From NCBI RefSeq assembly GCF_023283535.1, contig NZ_JAKILT010000042.1, positions 1 through 45,770 on the forward strand: DNA of 45,770 nucleotides. Direction: 5' to 3'. Below the pieces are notes generated by a model, which saw only the letters and a list, made by a program, of their open reading frames with translations, ran no database searches and had not been told where the DNA came from. The DNA comes from Shewanella sairae (GTDB taxonomy: Bacteria > Pseudomonadota > Gammaproteobacteria > Enterobacterales > Shewanellaceae). The translations under genes and the position numbers were made by a program. Below, in pieces: positions 38,610 through 45,770 of the stretch. Position 1 is the stretch's first letter. The number at the start of each line of letters is the position of its first letter.

Positions 38610-38778
38610 GGCCGCCATCTTAACTCGGGCGAATCACCTAAAGTGATAACGACAAGAGTCAAACATAACGGCGCGCTTTATACCATAATATGAAAAAAAG
38701 CACAAATATTTACGTCGTTTTTCGTGCATAATCGTCATATTGAAAGACGACAAATTAAAGACAAAGAGACATCAGAAA

Positions 38779-39579
38779 ATGAGTATAGTAATTAAGACAG
38801 CTGAAGAGATTGAAAAAATGCGTGCTGCGGGTAAATTAGCCGCTCAAGTACTCGAAATGATTGCTCCGTATGTAAAAGCGGGCGCGACGACCAATGAATT
38901 AAACGATATTTGTGCCAAATTTACTGAAGAAAATGGTGCGATTTCAGCCCCACTTGATTACCACGGTTTTCCAAAGTCAATCTGTACCTCAATTAACGAT
39001 GTGATCTGTCACGGCATTCCAAGTGATCGTGCGCTCGTTGATGGTGATATTGTCAATATCGATATTACCGTTATTGTTGATGGCTACCACGGTGACACAT
39101 CAAAAATGTTCCTTATCGGCGATGTGAGCCCGAAAAACGTACGTCTTTGCCGCATTGCGCAAGAAGCATTGTACGTTAGCGTGAAAAAAGTACGTCCTGG
39201 TATGAAACTAGGTGAAATTGGTACCTTAATCGAAAAGTTCATCAAGTCGAAGAAAACGGGTCTTGAGAAGTACAGCATTGTGACGGACTACTGTGGTCAC
39301 GGTATTGGCGCAGGCTTCCATGAAGAGCCACAAGTTATGCATTATAAAAATAATGACAAAACCGTATTGCGTCCAGGCATGTGTTTCACCATCGAGCCAA
39401 TGATCAACGCAGGGCGTCACACCAGTGTATTAGATAAAAAAGACAACTGGACTGTAACCACTTCAGACGGCAAAAACTCAGCCCAGTGGGAGCACACATT
39501 ATTGGTGACGCAAACAGGTGTTGAAGTGCTAACGTTAAGGGAAGAAGAGAAAGAATTACCACGTGTAATTAATCACTAA
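38779..39579 (+). CDS. map: methionine aminopeptidase, type I
   Basis: Map removes the N-terminal methionine from new proteins. The start at 38779 (MSIVIKTAEEIEKMRAAGK) is set by homology, and 13 residues of upstream frame from a TTG are rejected. The 266 residues carry the five metal ligands of the family: aspartates in NIDITVIVDGYHGDTS, His in HGIGAGFHEEP, Glu in FTIEPMI, and Glu in the WEHTLLVT segment. It is divergent from rpsB and upstream of glnD, as in E. coli. A terminator follows at 39606-39630. Confidence 0.98.
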   Translation: MSIVIKTAEEIEKMRAAGKLAAQVLEMIAPYVKAGATTNELNDICAKFTEENGAISAPLDYHGFPKSICTSINDVICHGIPSDRALVDGDIVNIDITVIVDGYHGDTSKMFLIGDVSPKNVRLCRIAQEALYVSVKKVRPGMKLGEIGTLIEKFIKSKKTGLEKYSIVTDYCGHGIGAGFHEEPQVMHYKNNDKTVLRPGMCFTIEPMINAGRHTSVLDKKDNWTVTTSDGKNSAQWEHTLLVTQTGVEVLTLREEEKELPRVINH

Positions 39580-39605
39580 CAACATTTACGTGATTTAAGT
39601 GTACA

Positions 39606-39630
39606 GGGCGTGCTTAGGCACGCCTTTTTA
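39606..39630 (+). terminator. intrinsic terminator after map
   Basis: Stem GGCGTGC/GCACGCC with a TTAG loop and T-run, 28 bases past the stop. Confidence 0.9.
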
Positions 39631-39837
39631 TTTTCTATTGCAAATTTAAATTGCATTCGCTGCAGTTAGCGAAATCTTATTAATTTATGCTCAATTAGGC
39701 AGCAAAGTCTGCACCAAAATAAAGCAAGTTAAATAATTCCACATTAACTGATGATTTATCACCATAAAGCCCTTTAAATTAGCATTTATTGCATAGATAA
39801 TCGTTGGCAACGGATCCGCTCTCGAAAAAGAGATTTG

Positions 39838-42393
39838 ATGAATAGTGCTCAGTCTGCCAAACATGCTTTAATTGAACTAAATCAAACGATACTTGATAGC
39901 TTTAGTGCTACATCAGATGTTCGTTCGATAGTAAGCACTCGCTGCCAACACGTTGATAAGCTGCTGCAACAGCAATGGCTAGCACACCATCTTGAGCATT
40001 ATCCCATTGCATTGATCGCCGTCGGCGGCTACGGCCGTGGTGAACTGCACCCACAATCTGATGTCGATCTGTTGTTTTTGACTGAAGGTGAATTATCCGT
40101 TGAAGCTGAACAGGCTCTCAGCGCCTTTATTGCATTCATCTGGGATGCCGGGCTAGAAGTTGGCCATAGTGTACGTTCTATTGAGCAAACCTTAGAGCAA
40201 GGTCGTGCAGATGTTACAGTGGCAACCAATCTACTAGAATCGCGTATACTCTGCGGTCCACAAGCGCTATTTACCCTACTCTATCGTAATATTAGACAAG
40301 CAGATTTTTGGCCAAGCAGCGAGTTTTACGTGGCGAAACGTGACGAGCAGAATGCCCGTCATAGCCGCGCTAGTGCCTTTGACTTAGAACCCAACCTAAA
40401 AAGCTGCCCTGGTGGCCTGCGTGATATTCAAACTGTTGCTTGGGTAGCAATGCGCCATTTTAATGCTGAGAAGTTTGAAGAGCTTATTCAACACGGTTTT
40501 CTTGAACCTGTCGAACTTGACGAGCTCTTAGAAGCCCAAGAGTTTTTATGGCGACTGCGCTGCTCCCTGCATTTAATTTCGGGCCGCGACGAAAACCGCT
40601 TGTTGTTTGATCTGCAACCACAAGTTGCCAAGCTAATGGGCTATGAAGATGGCACCCAACTTGCTGTTGAGCAAATGATGAAAAACTATTACCGCACAGT
40701 TAGGCGCGTAATGGAGCTAAATCAAATGCTATTGCAACTGTTTAAGCGCGCCACACTAGGCCATATCAAAGCCTTAGAAGTGGTTGCTATTGATGAAAAT
40801 TTCCAACGTCGTGGTTGCTTTATAGAAAGCCTGCATAGCGATCTATTCGATACGCCAGAAAATATCTTAGCGCTTTTTTTATGGGTCGCTAAAAACTCCA
40901 ATATTCAAGCTATCTATGCCGTGACACTGCGCAAGCTACGTCAGGCAAGGCGCGCGCAGCCGCAAGCCTTGATGTATCACGAGTCATGCCGCAACCTCTT
41001 TATGCAAATTTTACGACACCCTCGCGGTATAGTCGCGTTATCACTCATGCATAAACATGGCGTGTTGTCAGCTTACTTACCAGCATGGCGCGCCATTGAA
41101 GGTCAAATGCAGTTCGACCTGTTCCATGCCTATACCGTTGACGAGCATACCCATAGATTACTGCTTAATATCGAGCGTTTTGCACAGCCAGAGCAAAAAG
41201 AAGAGTTTCCATTAGGCTCAGTGCTAATCAATCAGCTGCCTAAAAAAGGCTTATTGGTATTAGGTGCCATATTTCACGATATTGCCAAAGGTCGCGGCGG
41301 CGACCACAGTAAACTCGGCGCCACTGATGCACTCGACTTTTGTAAATTACATGGCATGAACAACCATGACGGTCGACTCGTAAGCTGGTTAGTCGAAAAC
41401 CACCTAGTCATGTCCGTGACCGCTCAGCGCCGCGACATATCCGATCCTGATGTGGTGGCTGATTTTGCCGAGCGCGTGCGTGATGCGGTGCATTTGAGCT
41501 ATTTATACTGTCTAACCGTTGCAGACATCTGCGCCACCAATGAGCGTACCTGGAATAACTGGAAAGGCTCGCTATTAAGAGACTTATATTTTTCTACCCA
41601 ACGCGTGTTAGCCCGCGGCAAAGAAAAGCCCATTGATATCCGAGCCCGTGTGCGCGAACACCAAGCTAAGGCAAAAAAAGAGCTTTTGCGTCGTGGCATA
41701 AAAGAAAAAGACATAGATAGTCTATGGCAACGCTTTAAAGCGGATTACTTCCTACGTAATCAGCCTAACCAGATTGCCTGGCATGCAGAAGCGATTATCA
41801 AGCACAAGCAAGATGAAACCTTAGTACTTATCTCAAAGCATGCTACTCGAGGTGGTACCGAACTATTTGTCTACGGTAAAGACAAACCTAAGCTATTTGC
41901 GACTGTGATGGCGATATTGGACAATAAAAACATCACTGTACACGATGCCAGTATCATGACCTCCAAAGACCAATATGCGCTAGACTCTTTTGTCATTTTG
42001 GAACAAGATGGCCAGCCAGTAAGCCAGCTTTCACGGATCCAAGGGATTAAAAAAACGTTAATTAAAGCCTTGAGTAATGAAACGCCTAAGTTGCCAAAGT
42101 TTAGAAATCTTTCAAGAAAGATGAAACCTTTTAAAGTTAGGACTCAAGTCAGTTTCCCTGAGACCCGAAGCCATGGTAAAAGTATGATGGAGCTCATCTC
42201 GCTTGACTCTCCTGGCTTACTCGCCAGAGTCGGTGAGGTACTGTATCGCTGTGAAGTCGTATTGCTAGCAGCAAAGATCACCACCATAGGTGAAAGAGCA
42301 GAAGATTTCTTTTTATTGCAGACAACGGACGGTCAGCAGCTTGATGAAAGCCAACAGAATAAATTACGTGACGCACTAGTCAGTGCTTTATAG
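39838..42393 (+). CDS. glnD: bifunctional uridylyltransferase/uridylyl-removing enzyme
   Basis: GlnD senses glutamine and uridylylates or deuridylylates PII, setting nitrogen assimilation. The ATG at 39838 gives 851 residues; a TTG directly before it is also possible. The nucleotidyltransferase motif [15 protein letters not shown] is at 63-77. Further on come the GlnD helical region, the HD hydrolase domain with [12 protein letters not shown] near 478, and two C-terminal ACT domains (about 670-740 and 780-850) that bind glutamine. The glnD-dapD order is conserved. Confidence 0.98.
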   Translation: MNSAQSAKHALIELNQTILDSFSATSDVRSIVSTRCQHVDKLLQQQWLAHHLEHYPIALIAVGGYGRGELHPQSDVDLLFLTEGELSVEAEQALSAFIAFIWDAGLEVGHSVRSIEQTLEQGRADVTVATNLLESRILCGPQALFTLLYRNIRQADFWPSSEFYVAKRDEQNARHSRASAFDLEPNLKSCPGGLRDIQTVAWVAMRHFNAEKFEELIQHGFLEPVELDELLEAQEFLWRLRCSLHLISGRDENRLLFDLQPQVAKLMGYEDGTQLAVEQMMKNYYRTVRRVMELNQMLLQLFKRATLGHIKALEVVAIDENFQRRGCFIESLHSDLFDTPENILALFLWVAKNSNIQAIYAVTLRKLRQARRAQPQALMYHESCRNLFMQILRHPRGIVALSLMHKHGVLSAYLPAWRAIEGQMQFDLFHAYTVDEHTHRLLLNIERFAQPEQKEEFPLGSVLINQLPKKGLLVLGAIFHDIAKGRGGDHSKLGATDALDFCKLHGMNNHDGRLVSWLVENHLVMSVTAQRRDISDPDVVADFAERVRDAVHLSYLYCLTVADICATNERTWNNWKGSLLRDLYFSTQRVLARGKEKPIDIRARVREHQAKAKKELLRRGIKEKDIDSLWQRFKADYFLRNQPNQIAWHAEAIIKHKQDETLVLISKHATRGGTELFVYGKDKPKLFATVMAILDNKNITVHDASIMTSKDQYALDSFVILEQDGQPVSQLSRIQGIKKTLIKALSNETPKLPKFRNLSRKMKPFKVRTQVSFPETRSHGKSMMELISLDSPGLLARVGEVLYRCEVVLLAAKITTIGERAEDFFLLQTTDGQQLDESQQNKLRDALVSAL

Positions 42394-42426
42394 ATTTTAT
42401 ATTAAACAAAATATTGGGAGAAGTTA

Positions 42427-43251
42427 ATGGAGGCTTTACGCCAACGTATTGAGGCGGCTTTTGAAGCGCGCGCAGAAATCACTCCAGCAACAGTAGAACC
42501 AAGTGTTCGTGCTGATGTTGAGAAAGCCATTGCAATGCTAGACACTGGTGAAGCCAGAGTTGCAGAAAAAATTAATGGTGAGTGGCATGTACATCAATGG
42601 CTAAAAAAAGCGGTACTGCTTTCTTTCCGCATTTTCGATAACCAAGTCATCGATGGCGCAGAAACCAAATACTTCGACAAAGTACCAATGAAATTTGCTG
42701 ATTATGATGAAGCACGTTTCCGTAAAGAAGCTATCCGTGTTGTACCACCAGCGGCTGTACGTAAAGGTTCATTTATCGGTAAGAATACAGTACTAATGCC
42801 TTCTTACGTCAACCTTGGTGCGTATGTAGATGAAGGCTCTATGGTTGATACATGGGCCACTGTAGGTTCTTGTGCACAAATTGGTAAGAACGTTCACTTA
42901 TCTGGCGGTGTGGGTATTGGTGGCGTTTTAGAGCCATTACAAGCTGGTCCAACGATTATTGAAGACAACTGTTTCATTGGAGCACGTTCTGAAATCGTTG
43001 AAGGCGTTATCGTTGAAGAAGGTAGCGTTATTTCAATGGGCGTATACATTGGTCAAAGCACGCGCATATTTGACCGTGAAACTGGCGAAGTACATTACGG
43101 TCGCGTTCCAGCAGGCTCTGTGGTTGTTGCTGGTAACTTGCCATCTAAGTGCGGTACTTACAGCCTTTACGCTGCGATCATCGTTAAAAAAGTAGACGAA
43201 AAGACTCGCGGAAAAGTTGGCATAAACGAACTACTACGTATCGTTGACTAG
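42427..43251 (+). CDS. dapD: tetrahydrodipicolinate N-succinyltransferase
   Basis: DapD succinylates tetrahydrodipicolinate on the way to diaminopimelate and lysine. The 274-residue trimeric enzyme has an N-terminal helical domain (about 1-100), then a left-handed beta helix with hexapeptide repeats (about 105-250). The [16 protein letters not shown] and [17 protein letters not shown] segments are characteristic. GGGAG precedes the ATG, 33 bases after glnD. The window thus holds both a lysine-pathway gene and, at its other end, a lysine-riboswitch transporter. Confidence 0.98.
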   Translation: MEALRQRIEAAFEARAEITPATVEPSVRADVEKAIAMLDTGEARVAEKINGEWHVHQWLKKAVLLSFRIFDNQVIDGAETKYFDKVPMKFADYDEARFRKEAIRVVPPAAVRKGSFIGKNTVLMPSYVNLGAYVDEGSMVDTWATVGSCAQIGKNVHLSGGVGIGGVLEPLQAGPTIIEDNCFIGARSEIVEGVIVEEGSVISMGVYIGQSTRIFDRETGEVHYGRVPAGSVVVAGNLPSKCGTYSLYAAIIVKKVDEKTRGKVGINELLRIVD

Positions 43252-43280
43252 TTTGTTTACTCGTATTTAGCTGAATATTG

Positions 43281-43306
43281 AAGCCCGCATTAATGCGGGC
43301 TTTTTG
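43281..43306 (+). terminator. intrinsic terminator after dapD
   Basis: A 20-base perfect palindrome, AGCCCGCATT and its complement, followed by TTTTT. Confidence 0.9.
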
Positions 43307-43463
43307 TTGGTATATTTTCATAAGTGACACACTTCGACATCTACAGACACATTCTGCATTTGTCTCAATATTTTGATACAACTTAAACGGCTTTTTCCGT
43401 CCTTTGTTAGCCTATACGCTTAACTCAATGTTGAACCCCAATATTGAGTGTTAGGAGCAAGAC

Positions 43464-43805
43464 ATGATTAAAACATTTGCTTTAGCTGGTGCTGCACTAG
43501 CCATGTCATTTAGTGTTAATGCCGCAATGTCACCACAAATTGAACAAACCTTAGTCCAAGTCTGTAAAGCAGTTCTCAGCAACAATGTAATGACATTTAA
43601 CCGCACTATGAAAGATTATCGCATTAAGAAGAGTCGCGTTTTTCCACGCTTAGTCTGCAATGGTGAAAGCTTTTACAATTTTACCGTCAATGCCGGAGCA
43701 GATAAAACCGCGAGAAAAATAGCCCCTTACAATGTCGGTTCTGTCACCATTAAAGATATTGCCATGACAGATAACGAGCAGACACTGTACGTCGTTAACT
43801 TTTAA
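43464..43805 (+). CDS. small exported DUF3718-like protein
   Basis: A 113-residue protein with a signal peptide (MIKTFALAGAALAMSFSVNA, cleaved before AMSPQ). The mature domain is about 90 residues and has two cysteines (VCKA near 33-36 and LVCNGESF near 64-71) that could form a disulfide. The layout fits DUF3718, a periplasmic family common in Shewanella; that family call is from memory. Function unknown. TTAGGAGC sits 9 bases before the ATG. It is monocistronic, between dapD and convergent purU, with its own terminator. Confidence 0.8.
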   Translation: MIKTFALAGAALAMSFSVNAAMSPQIEQTLVQVCKAVLSNNVMTFNRTMKDYRIKKSRVFPRLVCNGESFYNFTVNAGADKTARKIAPYNVGSVTIKDIAMTDNEQTLYVVNF

Positions 43806-43821
43806 GCCCCACGTTTTCAGT

Positions 43822-43846
43822 AAAAAGAGGCCTAAGCCTCTGTTTT
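43822..43846. terminator. bidirectional terminator between the DUF3718-like gene and purU
   Basis: Stem AGAGGC/GCCTCT with a CTAA loop has a T-run on the plus strand and T5 on the minus strand, so it can serve both convergent genes. Confidence 0.8.
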
Positions 43847-43877
43847 AATATCGGTAAACTGTCGCAAAAAATACGCA

Positions 43878-44711
43878 TTAAAACACCACGGTTTTATTAC
43901 CGTATACAATCACATCTTCATTAACCACTAAGTGCAATGCCTTACTTAACACACTCTTTTCAACATCACGACCACACCGCGCAAGATCTTCAGCACTAAA
44001 GCTATGATCCACAGGAATGACATCTTGTTTAATAATGGGTCCTTCATCCAATGAGTTCGTTACAAAATGCGCCGTTGCGCCAATAATTTTGACGCCGCGT
44101 TCCCAAGCTTGTTTGTACGGTGCCGCGCCGATAAAGGCGGGTAGAAAAGAGTGATGAATATTAATAATTTTACTTGGATACTGGCTTACAAACTCAGGAG
44201 TTAGTACCCGCATAAATTTCGCTAATAAAATATAGTCAGGTCTGTAATTGGCGATAACATCAAGCATCATAGCTTCATGCTCATGGCGGTTTAACCCTTC
44301 ATGGCTGATGTAATGAAAAGGAAGATCAAACTTTTCAACTAAAGGCTGCAATACCTGGTGATTACCTATCACTGCAGCAATCTCAATATCAAGTGCATCT
44401 GAATAGGACTTAATAAGAATGTCCCCCAAACAGTGCGCCTCTTTAGTCACCATGATCACCACCCGTTTTTTGCCAGCATCGACCAAACGAGTTTGGTTCT
44501 TCTCTGGCAATACCGTTTGTAATTCAGTCAATAAAGAGTTAGCAAAAGCTGGCCCTTCAAGCTCTGTACGCATAAAAAAACGACCTTGAGCATTATCAAC
44601 AAACTCACTATTTTTAATGATGTTTAAACCATGGGCAAAACATACGCCAGTAATCTTGGTGATAAGTCCAGGTGCATCAGCACAATCAATAATTAACACT
44701 TTGCGTTCCAT
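43878..44711 (-). CDS. purU: formyltetrahydrofolate deformylase
   Basis: PurU hydrolyses 10-formyltetrahydrofolate to formate and tetrahydrofolate, balancing one-carbon pools and feeding formate to PurT. The 277 residues carry an N-terminal ACT regulatory domain (about 1-80, opening KVLIIDCADAPGLI) and a formyltransferase domain. The domain has the catalytic pattern INIHHSFLPAFIGAAPYKQA (near 188-207), GATAHFV, and the DEGPII aspartate. It is a single gene on the minus strand. Confidence 0.96.
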   Translation of the reverse strand: MERKVLIIDCADAPGLITKITGVCFAHGLNIIKNSEFVDNAQGRFFMRTELEGPAFANSLLTELQTVLPEKNQTRLVDAGKKRVVIMVTKEAHCLGDILIKSYSDALDIEIAAVIGNHQVLQPLVEKFDLPFHYISHEGLNRHEHEAMMLDVIANYRPDYILLAKFMRVLTPEFVSQYPSKIINIHHSFLPAFIGAAPYKQAWERGVKIIGATAHFVTNSLDEGPIIKQDVIPVDHSFSAEDLARCGRDVEKSVLSKALHLVVNEDVIVYGNKTVVF

Positions 44712-44919
44712 ATGCCCTCTATTGTGATAAAAGTCGCCGTCTGTTCATCAAGCTACCTCGCCAAAAATCGACATTCAATCATGCAGGTAAATTTATTATC
44801 CGCTTGGCTTTTTAATTATAGATCCTGTATTTTTTAAGCTGGAATATTAAAGATACTGTAAACAAAACAGCGAGATTGAGTCCTGGCTTCACAATAACAG
44901 CAAGCTAAAATAGAGGCAT

Positions 44920-44952
44920 AAAAAAAGCGCGTTAACGATACGCGCTTTTTAT
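44920..44952 (-). terminator. intrinsic terminator after the flavodoxin gene
   Basis: Stem AAAAAGCGCGT/ACGCGCTTTTT with a 7-base loop lies 20 bases past the minus-strand stop; the flanking A and T runs suit both strands. Confidence 0.9.
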
Positions 44953-44972
44953 TGAACATTTGCTTGTCGCAA

Positions 44973-45437
44973 TTAGGCTGCCAACTCTTTATCAATCAAC
45001 TCATTCCAACTTGGTAACCAAGCGAGCGCTTCGACCTCTGGTTCCATCGTCTCACCTGCATCAATTTTAAGGAAGTCACCTAGACGTTTTGCGCCTAACT
45101 CTTCAAATAACGCGAGGAACTGCTCCCCTGCACCACAGAAAGTTTCGTAACTTGAATCACCTAAGCCAATCAGACCAAACTTAAGTTCGGGTAAGTAAGG
45201 CGCTTTAGACTGCATTTCGTAAAACCAAGGTTGAATATCATCAGGAATATCCCCTTGCCCTGTTGTTGAGCAAATAATCAGCAGCAATTCATCTTCTGGT
45301 GGAATAAAGCCACCAAGCTGATCAGGTTGGAAAAGGTTTACCTCTCGTCCTGAATTGGTTAATGCCTGTTGCAAGGTTTCTGCAACAAACTGCGCGCCAC
45401 CATAAACTGTTCCAAAAACTAGATTCACTTTTTTCAT
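44973..45437 (-). CDS. flavodoxin (YqcA/MioC-like)
   Basis: A 154-residue FMN-binding flavodoxin. The phosphate loop is atypical, GTVYGGAQF at 9-17, where classical flavodoxins have a T/S-x-T-G-x-T pattern. The isoalloxazine-contacting loops are near STTGQGDIPD (about 58-67) and GLGDSSYETFCGAG (about 96-109). Short flavodoxins of this type next to rRNA/tRNA modification genes are named YqcA in enterobacteria; no truC is visible here. Redox partner unknown. It has its own terminator at 44920-44952. Confidence 0.9.
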   Translation of the reverse strand: MKKVNLVFGTVYGGAQFVAETLQQALTNSGREVNLFQPDQLGGFIPPEDELLLIICSTTGQGDIPDDIQPWFYEMQSKAPYLPELKFGLIGLGDSSYETFCGAGEQFLALFEELGAKRLGDFLKIDAGETMEPEVEALAWLPSWNELIDKELAA

Positions 45438-45547
45438 GTTTTACTTCGCCTAAAAGCCATTTAGTTATATCCTTAACATACTGTATAGATGAACTTTGCT
45501 GCAAGCTTTGTAGCAAGAATAAAGTGACCTCAAGAAGGACTGATGCG

Positions 45548-45715
45548 ATGAAGCATTCTTGTAGACAAAGGCACCGTAAACACTTACAACGCAGTGCTCA
45601 TATCCGAAGAATGTGTTATTTCAATACTGTACAGTGCTTTAAAACTCATCATAGCCCCCTCACTGCCGAACTTGCGAATTGTAGTGGCATAGTGAATTTG
45701 GACACCAAGATGTAA
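45548..45715 (+). CDS. possible 55-residue Cys/His-rich small protein
   Basis: An ATG at 45548 is preceded by AAGGA at a suitable 8-base spacing and opens a 55-codon frame. The product is basic and rich in His, Arg and Cys (MKHSCRQRHRKH start; four cysteines). I recognise no family and see no clear promoter. It could equally be a chance frame in an untranslated region. Confidence 0.2.
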   Translation: MKHSCRQRHRKHLQRSAHIRRMCYFNTVQCFKTHHSPLTAELANCSGIVNLDTKM

Positions 45716-45725
45716 GGGGTATAAT
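45698..45725 (+). promoter_or_regulatory. sigma-70 type promoter of the right-edge gene
   Basis: TTGGAC (45698-45703) and a perfect TATAAT (45720-45725) are 16 bases apart, 25 bases before the next start codon. Confidence 0.6.
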
Positions 45726-45750
45726 CCCCATCTAAACACAAGGTGAACAA

Positions 45751-45770
45751 ATGACCCGTAAATCAAAACC
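45751..45770 (+). CDS. start of a gene cut by the window edge
   Basis: ATG at 45751 with AAGGTG about 6 bases upstream and a promoter in front; only the first residues, MTRKSK, are visible. The product cannot be identified. Confidence 0.5.

Larger units (their letters stand above)
45438..45750. other. 313-base divergent region before the right-edge gene
   Basis: The stretch holds the flavodoxin promoter region, a doubtful 55-codon plus-strand ORF with a ribosome binding site (45548-45715), and a good promoter for the edge gene. A 10-bp palindrome ACTGTACAGT also occurs near 45628. Nothing else was recognised. Confidence 0.5.

Noticed and set aside
45624..45640. SOS (LexA) box at ACTGTACAGT
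   Set aside because: The spacing between CTG and CAG is 2 bases, not the 10 of the gammaproteobacterial LexA site.

Overview
The window reads as chromosome of a marine gammaproteobacterium, most likely Shewanella or a close relative (Alteromonadales). This rests on gene content and order and on the protein sequences; no database search was possible. The order dapD-glnD-map / rpsB-tsf-pyrH-frr-uppS-cdsA-ispC-rseP-bamA-skp-lpxD-fabZ-lpxA-lpxB-rnhB-dnaE-tilS, followed by inverted rcsF-trmO-(acyltransferase)-proS, is the block known from E. coli around minutes 4-5. It differs in having ispC (dxr) after cdsA rather than before uppS, and in lacking accA between dnaE and tilS. No tRNA, rRNA, CRISPR, insertion sequence or prophage gene was seen.

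Left part (1-9460): the window opens inside a perfect 13-bp tandem repeat (8 copies). It is followed by a NhaC-superfamily transporter on the minus strand whose 5' leader is a lysine riboswitch, so it is better called a lysine transporter (LysW) than a Na+/H+ antiporter. Next come etfBA (electron transfer flavoprotein, minus strand), a divergent hns-family gene, and two overlapping exported amidohydrolase genes. Together these two encode three amidohydrolase-like domains, of which only one keeps an HxH metal site.

Middle (9460-19900): rcsF (envelope-stress lipoprotein), trmO (tRNA methylation), a hexapeptide acyltransferase and proS run on the plus strand. They are followed by a patatin-like phospholipase that starts with TTG. 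Converging on it are a Kef-type cation/proton antiporter and an SGNH esterase. A GGDEF protein is divergent from the Kef gene and faces tilS.

Right part (19900-45770): a long minus-strand superoperon handles translation (rpsB, tsf, frr), UMP synthesis (pyrH), isoprenoid and phospholipid precursors (uppS, cdsA, ispC), envelope stress and outer-membrane assembly (rseP, bamA, skp), lipid A and fatty acid synthesis (lpxD, fabZ, lpxA, lpxB), and replication or repair (rnhB, dnaE). rpsB has a structured S2-type leader. Divergently on the plus strand lie map, glnD (PII uridylyltransferase), dapD (lysine/diaminopimelate pathway) and a small exported DUF3718-like protein. purU and a flavodoxin follow on the minus strand, and the first codons of a further plus-strand gene lie at the right edge.

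Most of the window is conserved housekeeping. The points most worth a second look are the 13-bp array, the lysine riboswitch with an enlarged P5 arm, the degenerate/active amidohydrolase pair, the absent accA, and several strong inverted repeats in the superoperon.
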